From assembly GCF_014534745.1 (NCBI RefSeq), contig NZ_JACVVP010000002.1, positions 62,001-126,000 of the forward strand: a stretch of 64,000 bases of DNA, in the 5' to 3' direction. Both the position numbers and the translations under genes were made by a program. Below the pieces are notes generated by a model that saw nothing but the letters and a program-made list of their open reading frames with translations, did no database searches and was not told the DNA's origin. Shown here in pieces: positions 46,156 through 56,195 of this stretch (positions are counted from its first letter, which is position 1; each line of letters starts with the position of its first letter). The stretch comes from Flammeovirga sp. EKP202 (GTDB lineage: Bacteria > Bacteroidota > Bacteroidia > Cytophagales > Flammeovirgaceae).

Positions 46156-46186
46156 AAGGCCTAGAGTGAAAATCACTTTAGGCCTT
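46156..46186. terminator. Bidirectional terminator between the AP2 gene and the HAD gene
   Basis: AAGGCCTAGAGTGA (46156-46169) pairs with TCACTTTAGGCCTT (46173-46186), with one mismatch and a 3-nt loop, between two convergent genes. Confidence 0.8.
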
Positions 46187-46210
46187 GTATTGTATGTCTT
46201 TGGTGTGCTC

Positions 46211-46948
46211 TTATTGGAAAATCGTAGTCCAATCGTTGATACTTAACGTACCAAATCCTTTCTCTTTACACTCAGAAATGTATTGTTCAGGTTTATCGTA
46301 TTCTCCAGATTCTTTATGATCATGAATAACTAAAAATGATTGATGCGTAGCATATTCCATCATTTCATAATCTCCTGCCGAGTTTCCAAAAGCAAACATA
46401 GGCTGATACCCTGCTTCTTTTAAGTTTTGAACTTTCCCCTCATGTTCATTGACCCTAACAGACATTTTTGTCCCAATTACATCATCGAACATCGGAAGAC
46501 TTGTCTTTGCTGCAACTTGTGCAAAGTACTCTTCAGATGCTGTACATAAAATAACTTTAAAGTCGTTAGCCTTTAAATACTCTACTAATTCCAGCATTGG
46601 TTTATATACTCTCGCTTGATGATCAGAAAAGTACTCATCCACATATTGTTTGTAATTTTCATCTTTTGTTAAAGCAACTAATGCCTTCACCAAATCGTCT
46701 TTAGATTTGATTTCTGCATCTGAATATTTTTTAGTGAAAAGTGCTATTTCATAGGTTGGAGATTCTGTAATCATCGTTCCATCCATATCAAATGTAGCAA
46801 TCCTTCCCTTTTTAGGTGCCTTTTTGATCATTTTAATCATTTCGCTCCTCATTGGCTCATTCCAACTCACTAAATCTTGTGCATTAACCATACTAGATAC
46901 AAGTAATGAAATAACTGCAACAAGGAAAAATTTATATTTTTTCATCAT
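46211..46948 (-). CDS. Exported HAD-superfamily phosphatase
   Basis: A 245-residue protein with a signal peptide (~1-23, MVNAQD) and a HAD core: motif I FDMDGT, motif II 'CTASEE' and motif IV 'GNSAGDYEMM', as in phosphoserine-phosphatase-like enzymes. A periplasmic location points to scavenging of phosphate from organic phosphates, or to a cell-envelope function. It is a single minus-strand unit between two plus-strand genes. Substrate unknown. Confidence 0.82.
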   Translation of the reverse strand: MMKKYKFFLVAVISLLVSSMVNAQDLVSWNEPMRSEMIKMIKKAPKKGRIATFDMDGTMITESPTYEIALFTKKYSDAEIKSKDDLVKALVALTKDENYKQYVDEYFSDHQARVYKPMLELVEYLKANDFKVILCTASEEYFAQVAAKTSLPMFDDVIGTKMSVRVNEHEGKVQNLKEAGYQPMFAFGNSAGDYEMMEYATHQSFLVIHDHKESGEYDKPEQYISECKEKGFGTLSINDWTTIFQ

Positions 46949-47236
46949 ATCAATTTAATGGGTAAATAATAGTTTATAAATTATAAACGTTGGACATCAA
47001 ACAAAGTTTCGTTTTGTATTAAAATTTAGTGAAATCAATTTTTATATACTTCCATTACATGAATTGTTTATAATTTCTCATTGCAAATTCACATCCATCA
47101 ATCCACCTCTTCTAATAGAACAAATTGGCTTATTTGATGAACATATAAGTACATTCTTACAATCTTTCTATACCGTTTATCTAAGAGTATTATTTGTACA
47201 TACGTGATTTAAATTAATTCATTTTTAGATACGGAG

Positions 47237-48808
47237 ATGAAAAAAGTATTATTATCTATCCTTGCGTTTATCACTATTCTTCCTGCAATGGCGGGTGATA
47301 AGCCAAGTAAAAAGTCGCCAAAGAAACCTAACATTGTCATTCTTTGGGGAGACGATATCGGACAATTCAACTTGTCTTTCTGGAACAGAGGACAAATGGG
47401 GTATATGACTCCTAACATCGACAGAATCGCTGAAGAAGGTATTGCATTTACTGACTACTACGGTGAGCAATCTTGTACGGCTGGTAGATCTGCATTTATG
47501 ACAGGTCAAAGCCCAATCCGTTCTGGTTTATCTAAAGTAGGTATGCCTGGTGCACCTGCAGGATTCAAAAACGAGCACCCATCTATTGCTTGGTTATTGA
47601 AAAGAGAAGGTTATGCTACTGCACAATTTGGTAAAAACCACTTTGGTGACAGAGACGATCAATTACCTACAAACCACGGTTTCGATGAGTTCTTTGGTAA
47701 CTTATACCACTTGAACGCTGAAGAGGAGCCAGAGCATGAGGACTACCCTAAAGAGGAGTGGTTCAAAGAAAAATTTGCTCCAAGAGGTGTCATCCACTCT
47801 TATGCTGATGGTAGAGTATCTGATACGGGTCCATTGACAAAGAAAAGAATGGAAACTGTAGACCGTGAAATCACTGACAGAACTTTAGAGTGGTTAGACG
47901 AAAAAGCTGAAGACGACAAGCCATTTTTCTTATGGTACAACACGGTAGGTATGCACTACCCTACTTACCCTGCGGAAGACATCAAAGGTATTTCTGGAAT
48001 GGAAGGTGATACTTTCTATGCTGATGCAATGGTAGATCACGATAGAAACATCGGTAAGATTTTAGAGAAATTAGAGAAACTAGGTATGATGGAAAACACT
48101 ATCATCATGTACTCTACTGACAACGGTCCTCACTACAACGAATGGCCTGACGGTGCTGTAACTCCATACAGATCTGAGAAAAACACGAACTGGGAAGGTG
48201 GTTATAGAATTCCTTGTCACGTAATGTGGAAAGGTACTATTCCTGAAGGAAAAGTATTGAACGGTATTGTTTCTCACCAAGACTGGTTACCTACTTTATT
48301 ATCAGCAGCAGGTGTTGAAAACATCAAAGAAGAGATTGAATCAGGTATTTCTTATATGGGAAGAGACGTTCAAACTACGATCGATGGTTACAACATGCTT
48401 CCATACTTCAAAGGAGAAGTAGAAGAATCACCAAGAGATACTTTTATCTATACTTCTGATGATGGTGATATCACTGCACTCAGAATGGGTGACTGGAAAG
48501 TAGTTTTTATGGAGCAAAGAGCGAAGACTTTAGCGTTATGGTTAGAGCCATTTGTAGAGTTGAGAGCTCCAAAAGTATTCAATATCAGAAGAGATCCATA
48601 CGAGCGTGCTGATACAGATTCGAACTCGTACTGGCACTGGTTATCGAAAAGAACATTCTTCTTATACAAAGGTGGTTACACTGCAGGACAGTTTATCCAA
48701 TCATTATATAAATACCCTCAAATCCAATCTATTGACAGCTTCACTATCGACAAAGTGATGGATCAGTACAATAAATGGAACGAGGATAGATTAAAATCTC
48801 AGAAATAG
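47237..48808 (+). CDS. Type I sulfatase (arylsulfatase family)
   Basis: A 523-residue S1-family sulfatase with a signal peptide (to ~19, PAMAG). The metal-binding start is NIVILWGDD (Asp39/40), and the formylglycine site is Cys80 in SCTAGRSAFMTG, a C-x-A-x-R form that needs a maturase encoded elsewhere. 'STDNGPHYNEWPDG' supplies further active-site residues. It is likely exported to remove sulfate from marine polysaccharides or sulfated small molecules. Codons are more biased than in its neighbours, suggesting strong expression. The AraC regulator gene follows it after a pair of terminators. Confidence 0.9.
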   Translation: MKKVLLSILAFITILPAMAGDKPSKKSPKKPNIVILWGDDIGQFNLSFWNRGQMGYMTPNIDRIAEEGIAFTDYYGEQSCTAGRSAFMTGQSPIRSGLSKVGMPGAPAGFKNEHPSIAWLLKREGYATAQFGKNHFGDRDDQLPTNHGFDEFFGNLYHLNAEEEPEHEDYPKEEWFKEKFAPRGVIHSYADGRVSDTGPLTKKRMETVDREITDRTLEWLDEKAEDDKPFFLWYNTVGMHYPTYPAEDIKGISGMEGDTFYADAMVDHDRNIGKILEKLEKLGMMENTIIMYSTDNGPHYNEWPDGAVTPYRSEKNTNWEGGYRIPCHVMWKGTIPEGKVLNGIVSHQDWLPTLLSAAGVENIKEEIESGISYMGRDVQTTIDGYNMLPYFKGEVEESPRDTFIYTSDDGDITALRMGDWKVVFMEQRAKTLALWLEPFVELRAPKVFNIRRDPYERADTDSNSYWHWLSKRTFFLYKGGYTAGQFIQSLYKYPQIQSIDSFTIDKVMDQYNKWNEDRLKSQK

Positions 48809-48833
48809 TTTAATAGCTAAAAACTAAAACAAC

Positions 48834-48888
48834 AAGAGGGTGTTCGGTATGCCCTCTTCTTTTTACCTCTAGTTTTTTAACTAGAGGT
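48834..48888 (+). terminator. Tandem terminators after the sulfatase gene
   Basis: Two hairpins in a row: AAGAGGG/CCCTCTT (48834-48858) and ACCTCTAG/CTAGAGGT (48865-48888), each followed by a T-rich stretch. Confidence 0.8.
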
Positions 48889-48907
48889 TTCTTTTTATCT
48901 TAATCAT

Positions 48908-49906
48908 ATGAAAGTATTCAATTTCAAAGAAGGTTCAATGAAAGGGTTGATTACTCAACTTCAAGAACGCGTTGGAGGTGTATACCACAAACAGAAATAC
49001 ACGAATAATAATGAAGCCCTCAAAGTTAAGATTAAGTACTTCCAACTGCATGAAGGAATAGAAGTCTCTGTCAATTCTTATGTTTTCTCCGAAGATGTAA
49101 ATATTCAATTTCAAGGAGATGTGGATAATCAAAGATATATTTGTTTTCGGTTTGCATACACTGAAGATATTGTGAAGAGCAAAATATCAGAGCTACCAAA
49201 CATCTCTCCTTCTGGGGGAATGATTGTATATGACACTTCAGTGAGTACAGAAATAAATATAAAAAAAGGGTTACATTATCAATGGGTTGGTGTACGAATA
49301 AAAAAAGATATCATTGATAATGAAGAACACTTATTCAAAGAATTTTTCGGGGATATATTTTCTAATGAAAAAGGACAAGAGTGGCTTATTTATGATACCA
49401 TACCATTAGAAATTCATATTCTGCTAAAAGATATCTTCAATATAAAGGAGTCAAAACCACTCATCGTTCAAAATTCATTATTGGTTGGTAAAGCGAGTGA
49501 AATGCTCAGTATTTTCTATGATCGAATATTATCTAGAAAGCATAAGATTACTTCTAAAAACCTACATTCTGAAGATTTTGAACAATTGATGAAAGTGAAA
49601 GACTTTATTTTATCCTCATTGGATTATGTTCCTTCATTAGACGAATTAGCAGAATTGTATGGTTATTCTATCTCCAAATTAAGAAGAGATTTCCAGCAGG
49701 TTTTTGGTACTTCTGTTATCAAATTTCATTTGAACTATCGACTTGAAAAAGCCAAAATTTTGCTTGCTACGGAATCAAATAACATCCAAAATATATCAAG
49801 AGCCTGCGGTTTCAAATCAAGTTCAAAATTCTCTTTCTACTTCAAGAAAAAATATAATATGACACCTAAAGAAGTAGCGAAAAGGTACCAAGGTAATTTG
49901 CTTTAA
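48908..49906 (+). CDS. AraC-family transcriptional regulator
   Basis: A 332-residue protein with a ~220-residue N-terminal region that I cannot assign to a known ligand domain, and a C-terminal AraC-type double helix-turn-helix (~235-330): 'SLDELAELYGYSISKLRRDFQQVFG' and 'NIQNISRACGFKSSSKFSFYFKKKYNMTPKEVAK'. The sulfatase gene just upstream is the natural candidate target (inference from position). It converges with the HAD gene, the two stops being 2 bases apart with no terminator between them. Confidence 0.88.
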   Translation: MKVFNFKEGSMKGLITQLQERVGGVYHKQKYTNNNEALKVKIKYFQLHEGIEVSVNSYVFSEDVNIQFQGDVDNQRYICFRFAYTEDIVKSKISELPNISPSGGMIVYDTSVSTEINIKKGLHYQWVGVRIKKDIIDNEEHLFKEFFGDIFSNEKGQEWLIYDTIPLEIHILLKDIFNIKESKPLIVQNSLLVGKASEMLSIFYDRILSRKHKITSKNLHSEDFEQLMKVKDFILSSLDYVPSLDELAELYGYSISKLRRDFQQVFGTSVIKFHLNYRLEKAKILLATESNNIQNISRACGFKSSSKFSFYFKKKYNMTPKEVAKRYQGNLL

Positions 49907-49908
49907 CC

Positions 49909-50541
49909 TTATACTACATCAAGAATTTCTTTCATATCATGAAACACCTTAATGCCTTTTGAAGTGAACTTCTCTTCGTCTTGATGTCCCACATAAACCA
50001 TTACATCAAAACCTCCATTTTGGGCTGCTACAACTCCTGACATACTATCTTCAATCACTACACATTCTGAGGGTTTCATACCTAAATGTTCCGCTGCCGT
50101 GACAAAGACTTTTGGATCTGGCTTCCAAGCTTGAAGATCATAAGCACTAAACATGTTTCCTTCAAAATAAGGATACAAACCTGTCGTTTTTAAATTCAAC
50201 TCCATTTTACTCATAGGACCATTAGAAGCTACGGCAAAAGGTATCTTTAAATTGGAAACAACCTCTTTGATTCCCTCAATAGGTTGAATATCATTTGAGA
50301 AGGCTTCAAAAGTTTTCTGGCGGAATTGTTTTTCAAAATCATCATCTAAAGTAATCTGATACTCTTCTTCCACGTACTCTAAGATCTGATCAAAAGCTTT
50401 TCCTGTAAGGGTTTTAATCGCATGATCATAGCTCATTTTTGCACCATAGGCACTAAATAGCTCAATAAAAACATTCATCGTGATCGACTCTGAGTCGACT
50501 AATACGCCATCACAATCAAAAATTATCGCTTTATATTTCAC
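49909..50541 (-). CDS. HAD hydrolase of the beta-phosphoglucomutase-like group
   Basis: A 210-residue cytoplasmic HAD protein. Motif I is FDCDGVLVDSE, the cap domain covers ~15-80, followed by 'VASNGPMSKME' and 'KPDPKVFVTAAEHLGMKPSECVVIEDSMSGVVAA', the typical motif III/IV of sugar-phosphate phosphatases and mutases. It probably dephosphorylates a sugar phosphate, such as 2-deoxyglucose-6-phosphate or 6-phosphogluconate. The exact substrate is not visible. Confidence 0.85.
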   Translation of the reverse strand: MKYKAIIFDCDGVLVDSESITMNVFIELFSAYGAKMSYDHAIKTLTGKAFDQILEYVEEEYQITLDDDFEKQFRQKTFEAFSNDIQPIEGIKEVVSNLKIPFAVASNGPMSKMELNLKTTGLYPYFEGNMFSAYDLQAWKPDPKVFVTAAEHLGMKPSECVVIEDSMSGVVAAQNGGFDVMVYVGHQDEEKFTSKGIKVFHDMKEILDVV

Positions 50542-50573
50542 GGTTTAATAGTTTGTTTGTATTGATATAAAAA

Positions 50574-50605
50574 GAGACTGTTTCAAAACTTGATGAAACA
50601 GTCTC
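50574..50605 (-). terminator. Terminator region downstream of the cyclophilin gene
   Basis: GAGACTGTTTCA (50574-50585) and TGAAACAGTCTC (50594-50605) form a perfect 12-bp stem, followed on the minus strand by a T run. Confidence 0.85.
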
Positions 50606-50629
50606 CTTATTTTCTCTAAAAACTAGAGA

Positions 50630-51100
50630 TTATAATTTTTTTACTTCTGGTAATTCAGCATCACCTTCTTCCTTGATAATCTCAATAGCAAGGATTTTAT
50701 CGTTTGCACGGATATCGTCTACAACTTCAACACCTTCAACTACTTTACCGAAACAAGTGTGGTTACGGTCTAAGTGAGAAGTTTGTGCACGGCTATGGCA
50801 AATAAAGAATTGAGATCCACCAGTGTTTCTACCTGCGTGAGCCATTGATAAAACGCCACGATCGTGGTATTGGTTATCACCGTCTAACTCACATGCAATT
50901 CTATATCCAGGACCACCTGCACCTGTACCGTCAGGACAACCACCTTGAATTACAAAATTAGGAATTACTCTGTGGAAAGTTAATCCATCATAGTAGTTAT
51001 GCAACGCTAAGTCTACAAAGTTTGCTACCGTATTTGGAGCATCTTCTTGGTAGAACTCTACTGTCATATCTCCTTTTTCAGTTTTAATGATTGCTTTCAT
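50630..51100 (-). CDS. Cyclophilin-type peptidyl-prolyl cis-trans isomerase
   Basis: A 156-residue cytoplasmic PPIase. The family block 'FHRVIPNFVIQGGCPDGTGAGGPGY' is clear, with 'SQFFICHSRAQTSHLDRNHTCFGKV' for the substrate groove. It lacks a signal peptide, so it acts in the cytoplasm on folding proteins. It stands alone with its own terminator. Confidence 0.93.
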   Translation of the reverse strand: MKAIIKTEKGDMTVEFYQEDAPNTVANFVDLALHNYYDGLTFHRVIPNFVIQGGCPDGTGAGGPGYRIACELDGDNQYHDRGVLSMAHAGRNTGGSQFFICHSRAQTSHLDRNHTCFGKVVEGVEVVDDIRANDKILAIEIIKEEGDAELPEVKKL

Positions 51101-51200
51101 CTCAATATTTTTTTGAATGATAAATTAATCGATTTGCAAATGTAATAATTTCATGCATTCAATAATAACATTATCCTCAAACATAATGATTACCTTCAAT

Positions 51201-54200
51201 CTAAACTGTTTTTTGATGATTAGGTCTTAATGGAGTAATATTTATCAGAGCGGAAACAACCACATCTTGACCGTCAAGATCTGTGTATACTGAATTTCCT
51301 TTTTCTAGGATAAGTACTCTTCTTCCATCTCTCAAAGAAAGCGTATAGGTTTCATAATAAGATTTACCGTTCTTCACGGCCTCTTGAATATTACCCATTG
51401 CCAATTTATATTTCTCTTGATCAGTTTCTCTTACAAATGAAGTTAAATCAGAAACTCCTCCAAAGTAGCTTTGCCAAACACCCGTCGTCTTCTTAATATC
51501 TGTAACATTTTCTACAGATCTATAAGCAATTGAGACCGGTACTTTATCAATGCTTTGGTCTTCACCGAAATCCTCAAACTCTAACTGAGAAGCAATACTA
51601 CACATGGCGTATATTTTACCAGAAGAATTCACCATCGGGAATTTGACATATTTGTATTTTGTACCATCTTCTCTTTCCTCTACATAAGAAACTTCCGTTT
51701 CTTGTTCCGCAATTCCTTGGTCTAACTCCCAGATCATGCTACCTTCTTCTTCTCCAAAGATTTCTACATCTGTTTTTCCAATGATATCGTACCCCAGGTT
51801 TAAGCGCTTAGTGAGTGTTTGATCCACCATGATGTACTTTCCGTCTAGGTCTTTCATGTAAACCTCTGCTTCATAAGTATCAAAAATGGCTTTTAATTGT
51901 CTTCTTGACTCCTCAAGATCAGCTTCTCTTTTCTTTCTTTCCGTAATATCATGGAACATAATTGTAGCACCGATTATTGCTCCGTCTTCCCCTTGAATTG
52001 GGTAGTAGCGAGAGTCCATGGTTCTCTTACGAACGCCAAACTGGAAAGTCATTTCATCTGAGAAAGAATGACCATCTAGTGCTTTCTTACAATTTTCTTT
52101 ATAACGGTTTCTATTTTCAGGTCTCACAAGATCCAACATCACTGTTTCACCTTCAATGATTTCTTCCCCTCTAGCCTTCAACTCTTCTTTGATGGCATTG
52201 TTCGCCAATGTGACTACCATTTTCTGGTCGATGGCAATTACAAAATCACTTGTACTATCCAAGAAAGCTTTCAAGTTCGCTTCTCGGTTATTCAGTTGTT
52301 CCTGAGATATCTTTAAGTCAATAGTACTTGAAATATCGTTAATAGCACCTGCAAATCGTTGTGCGACACCATTTTCATCATGTTTTACAGCTCCAGACAC
52401 ATAGAACCATTTGAATGTACCTGATTTCAATCTTAGTCGAACCTCAATTGAATTTGGAGCAATACCCAAGTGATCTGCAATCAAACCATTAAATAATTTA
52501 ATTGCTTTATCTCTATCCTCAGGATGAATATTGGCTACAAATGCTTCAAAATCGTTTTGTAATTCTCCTTCCTCGTATTCCAACAACTCTTCAAAACGAT
52601 GTGACCACCAGAAATTTGTATTATCATCTAAGACTCCATTTGTAAGTACAGCATCCCAAATACCTTCTGAAGTTCCTTTGAAAGCTAAGTCAAAACGTTC
52701 AAGCGTTTTGGCTAACTGTTCTGTTCTATCTTTTACTTGATTTTCAAGACTTGTTCGAAGTCCTTCCAATTCATTTTGTCTTCTTTCCATCTCCTCTTGC
52801 GTCGCTTGAAGCTCTTCATAGTTTTGACGCATCTCTTCTTCCTGACTTCTCAGGTGATCTCTTTGTTGTTGAGAAGACAATAATAATTCTTTAGTACGTT
52901 GATTATTTTTAGCCGTTCTAAGCGTTGAAGCAATACTTTCAGCTACTCTTTCTACGAACTCAATTTCGAAAGATTCTATTTCTCTGAAACTTGCTATTTC
53001 TAAAGCCCCTTCTACCTCATCATTGATTTTTAAAGGTACAATCAATACTGCACGAGGTGTCGCGTCTCCTAAACCTGAAGTAATTTCGGTATAACCTTCA
53101 GGAACATCATTTAAATAAATTGTTTCACCTAAAAGGTAAGCTTGCCCTAAAAGACCTTCACCAAAACGTCCATCAATATGGATTTTCTTGTCGATGATTC
53201 TTTTTCTTTCAAAAGCATAAGTGGCTTCAAGGTTTAAGAATTTCTTTTGATCTTCAGTTTCATCCAAGAAGTAGAGTTCACCTTGATTGGCATTTAAATA
53301 AGATACCAACTCACTAATAATAGCATTTGATAGCTCTTTTAAGTCTTGATTTGTTCTTAAAATCTCCCCAAAATGAGCCATACCTTTAGTAATCCAGTTT
53401 CTTTTTTCATCCTGGTAGGCTACATCTTTTAGCTTGTTTCTCATTTGCACCAATGCATTCCCTAAGATATCGTAATCACTGGCGGGTTTGAATTTAGCTT
53501 CAAAGTGACCTTCACCAATACTTAATGCAAATCGACTGGCTCTACCTAAATTGTCCCTCAGTTTATTACTTGACAAAATAATATCATTCATCTCATCACT
53601 GGTCTCATCAATATCTTGGCCGAGATCACCCACCGACAATCGGTCCAATTGATTAACTGGTCGTTGTAAGGAGGTATTCAAAGTTCGTATTACAAGAAGG
53701 GACGAACCAATGGCAAGAATAGAGAAGAAAAAAGTAACGAAAGCAATCGATGAATTGGCCGATGCAATATCTTCATTGATCCTCTTTACATCATCCAACA
53801 TGGCTTTACGTTGCTGTTGTGATAAAGGACCTAAATAATCTCTGATTTCAGCTTTTAAAGGTGAGATTGTGGTCAATAGATAATCCACAATGTACTCGTC
53901 AACTTCTGATTTCTTTTTGAAGCTCTCTAACTTCAAACGCAATGTGAGAGAATCATACGTCTCTACGTCTTCTTGAATAGCCGCAAAGTCTGTAATGTGT
54001 TGTTCGAAATACAGCTCTAAGTCATCTTGACCGTGTTTGTATTCTTTCAGTAAGATACCAAGGGCATCAATTGATCTACGATCTTGTGAAGTTAGCTGTT
54101 TTCCTAGTTCTTCCAGTTTTTCTAAAGCCGGAAGAATATCTGTATCCCATAAAGAGTTTCTCTCATCTTTATAAGAATCATCTTTGGTAATGAAATAGCC

Positions 54201-54455
54201 TCGTTGAGCAGCAGAAACACGGTCTAAGCCCGCATTAATTCTAGCAGTCATGACAGTGATAGGGTTTCTTGTTTGTATTACCCTATCACCGACATCACTC
54301 ACCAAGTTGTTTTGATAAACAACAAGGACAGTAAATGTTATTAAGATAAATAAGTAGGAAGTAGTTAATAAAACATTTCTTCCTTGTATAGTTTTGAAAC
54401 TAAAGTAACGCGAAAATTGACGTCCTAAATTATCTGTATCTATTCTTTTCTGCAT
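51201..54455 (-). CDS. CHASE3-HAMP-GAF-PAS sensor protein without an output domain
   Basis: A 1084-residue membrane protein. TM1 is at ~28-48; a CHASE3-like periplasmic domain follows ('NAGLDRVSAAQRGYFITKDDSY'), TM2 is at ~238-258, then HAMP, a GAF domain (~365-515, 'NQGELYFLDE'), a coiled coil (~520-585) and four PAS-like modules to the C-terminus, which ends RPNHQKTV. No HisKA, HATPase, GGDEF, receiver or DNA-binding domain is visible, and no kinase gene follows it. It may modulate a separate kinase through its coiled coil or serve as a docking hub. Confidence 0.85.
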   Translation of the reverse strand: MQKRIDTDNLGRQFSRYFSFKTIQGRNVLLTTSYLFILITFTVLVVYQNNLVSDVGDRVIQTRNPITVMTARINAGLDRVSAAQRGYFITKDDSYKDERNSLWDTDILPALEKLEELGKQLTSQDRRSIDALGILLKEYKHGQDDLELYFEQHITDFAAIQEDVETYDSLTLRLKLESFKKKSEVDEYIVDYLLTTISPLKAEIRDYLGPLSQQQRKAMLDDVKRINEDIASANSSIAFVTFFFSILAIGSSLLVIRTLNTSLQRPVNQLDRLSVGDLGQDIDETSDEMNDIILSSNKLRDNLGRASRFALSIGEGHFEAKFKPASDYDILGNALVQMRNKLKDVAYQDEKRNWITKGMAHFGEILRTNQDLKELSNAIISELVSYLNANQGELYFLDETEDQKKFLNLEATYAFERKRIIDKKIHIDGRFGEGLLGQAYLLGETIYLNDVPEGYTEITSGLGDATPRAVLIVPLKINDEVEGALEIASFREIESFEIEFVERVAESIASTLRTAKNNQRTKELLLSSQQQRDHLRSQEEEMRQNYEELQATQEEMERRQNELEGLRTSLENQVKDRTEQLAKTLERFDLAFKGTSEGIWDAVLTNGVLDDNTNFWWSHRFEELLEYEEGELQNDFEAFVANIHPEDRDKAIKLFNGLIADHLGIAPNSIEVRLRLKSGTFKWFYVSGAVKHDENGVAQRFAGAINDISSTIDLKISQEQLNNREANLKAFLDSTSDFVIAIDQKMVVTLANNAIKEELKARGEEIIEGETVMLDLVRPENRNRYKENCKKALDGHSFSDEMTFQFGVRKRTMDSRYYPIQGEDGAIIGATIMFHDITERKKREADLEESRRQLKAIFDTYEAEVYMKDLDGKYIMVDQTLTKRLNLGYDIIGKTDVEIFGEEEGSMIWELDQGIAEQETEVSYVEEREDGTKYKYVKFPMVNSSGKIYAMCSIASQLEFEDFGEDQSIDKVPVSIAYRSVENVTDIKKTTGVWQSYFGGVSDLTSFVRETDQEKYKLAMGNIQEAVKNGKSYYETYTLSLRDGRRVLILEKGNSVYTDLDGQDVVVSALINITPLRPNHQKTV

Positions 54456-54526
54456 CGAGAAGTTTATTTTTCTGCCAAGTCAGTGTAGAGATCAAAGCAA
54501 AAAAATAACTTAAGAATCTCTACAAA

Positions 54527-55132
54527 TCAAGAGTTTGCACTTCGAGAGGACATGCCTTTTTGATAACATTTTCGACATCTCGCTTCATAAGAATCCGTCT
54601 CACCTAAAAGTACCTGTTCTTCAGAAGCGGTAAGTCGGTATGAATATAGCGCAGGTTCACCACATTTTACACAAATAGCGTGCAATTTTGTTACATATTC
54701 TGCAATTGCCATCAATTGTGGCATTGGTTCGAAAGGTTTTCCCTGAAAATCCATATCCAACCCACAAACAATAATACGGTGACCGGCATTGGCTAAATCT
54801 ACACAGACATCCACCAATTTATTATCAAAAAATTGAGCCTCGTCAATAGCTATAACTTCTTTTTCGCTAACATATTGTATGATTTCTTCAGCAGATTTCA
54901 CTGGAGTAGAAATAATTGAGTTTGCATTGTGTGAAACTACATTTTCCTCATGATATCTTGTATCAACAGCAGGCTTGAAAATATGAACGACTTGTTTGGC
55001 AATAGTAGCTCTGTTTACTCTACGAATGAGTTCTTCAGTTTTACCTGAGAACATGGATCCACAAACTACTTCTATCCACCCGATAATAGGTTTATTTTCG
55101 GTACGGTCTTGAAATCTAGGTTCTACAAACAT
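54527..55132 (-). CDS. tdk: Thymidine kinase (type II)
   Basis: A 201-residue enzyme. I start at [11 protein letters not shown] (55132); 16 upstream codons are in frame but look like leader sequence. The P-loop is GSMFSGKT, the catalytic region 'AIDEAQFF', and the zinc-binding pair CVKC ... CRKC. It phosphorylates thymidine for nucleotide salvage. It is divergent from miaA. Confidence 0.93.
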   Translation of the reverse strand: MFVEPRFQDRTENKPIIGWIEVVCGSMFSGKTEELIRRVNRATIAKQVVHIFKPAVDTRYHEENVVSHNANSIISTPVKSAEEIIQYVSEKEVIAIDEAQFFDNKLVDVCVDLANAGHRIIVCGLDMDFQGKPFEPMPQLMAIAEYVTKLHAICVKCGEPALYSYRLTASEEQVLLGETDSYEARCRKCYQKGMSSRSANS

Positions 55133-55277
55133 GATCTTTAATTTAATAATAGGGCCGTAAAGGTAAGTCATAGTTTTCATCTTTCCCTACTTTGTTTAGA
55201 ATTGCTATCTTAATTTTTCCGGTGACCTTAGTTGGTTTTCTACTTGAGGTTAACTTTGTATCTTTGTAAAAATTATT

Positions 55278-56192
55278 TTGATATTGGAAAAAGAAAAAGT
55301 TTTAGTAGTTGTAGTAGGTCCTACCGCTGTTGGTAAGACCGATTTTTGTGTAGAGTTAGCTCGTGCATTATCCACAGAAATTGTCTATGCGGATTCCCGT
55401 CAGTTTTTTAAAGAAATGCAGATCGGTACTGCACGCCCCACCGAAGATGAAATGCAGGAAATTCCTCATCATTTTGTAGGGCACCTGTCTATTGAACAAG
55501 AATATAGTTTTGGACATTACGAAAAAGATACACTACAATTATTGGAACAACTGTTTCAAAAACATAAGTATGTCATTCTTTCTGGCGGGTCTGGAATGTA
55601 TGTCGATGCGATTTGTAATGGTATTGATCCCATGCCTACAAGTGATCCCAAAGTAAGGGAAGCATTGAATGCTCGTTATAAAGAAGAAGGCATACAGCCT
55701 TTACTAGAGGAGCTGGAACAGAAAGATCCTGTTTATTATCATCAAGTAGACAGAGCCAACTATCAAAGAGTGATCAGAGCACTTGAAGTGATCGCTATTA
55801 CGGGTAAAAAATATTCTGATCAACGCGGTCAATATAAAGCTGAACGTCCTTTTAAAATTGTAAAAATAGGATTAAATCGAGATCGTCAGGAACTTTATGA
55901 CAGAATCAACTTAAGAATGGATATTATGCTCAATAATGGTCTTTTGAAAGAAGTTGAAAGCCTTTTTCCTCACAAGGATAAAAATGCACTGCAAACGGTA
56001 GGTTATAAAGAAATTTTTGATTTTTGGGACGGAAAGCAAGATTGGGATACTACCGTTGAATTGCTCAAAAGAAATAGTAGAAGATACGCCAAAAAACAAT
56101 TGAGTTGGTTTAAAAGAGATGAATCCACGCATTGGGTCAACCCTTCTCAATTAGAAGATGTAATAAAATATATCCATTCCCTCAACTTGTAA
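55278..56192 (+). CDS. miaA: tRNA dimethylallyltransferase MiaA
   Basis: A 304-residue enzyme adding a dimethylallyl group to A37 of UNN-decoding tRNAs. The P-loop is GPTAVGKT, followed by the substrate motif 'DSRQFFKEMQIGTARPT', 'LSGGSGMYVDAI', and 'RRYAKKQLSWFKRD' near the end. No ATG precedes the domain; the start is a TTG at 55278, or possibly the TTG at 55284. The next gene begins three bases after the stop. Confidence 0.95.
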   Translation: MILEKEKVLVVVVGPTAVGKTDFCVELARALSTEIVYADSRQFFKEMQIGTARPTEDEMQEIPHHFVGHLSIEQEYSFGHYEKDTLQLLEQLFQKHKYVILSGGSGMYVDAICNGIDPMPTSDPKVREALNARYKEEGIQPLLEELEQKDPVYYHQVDRANYQRVIRALEVIAITGKKYSDQRGQYKAERPFKIVKIGLNRDRQELYDRINLRMDIMLNNGLLKEVESLFPHKDKNALQTVGYKEIFDFWDGKQDWDTTVELLKRNSRRYAKKQLSWFKRDESTHWVNPSQLEDVIKYIHSLNL

Positions 56193-56195
56193 GTC

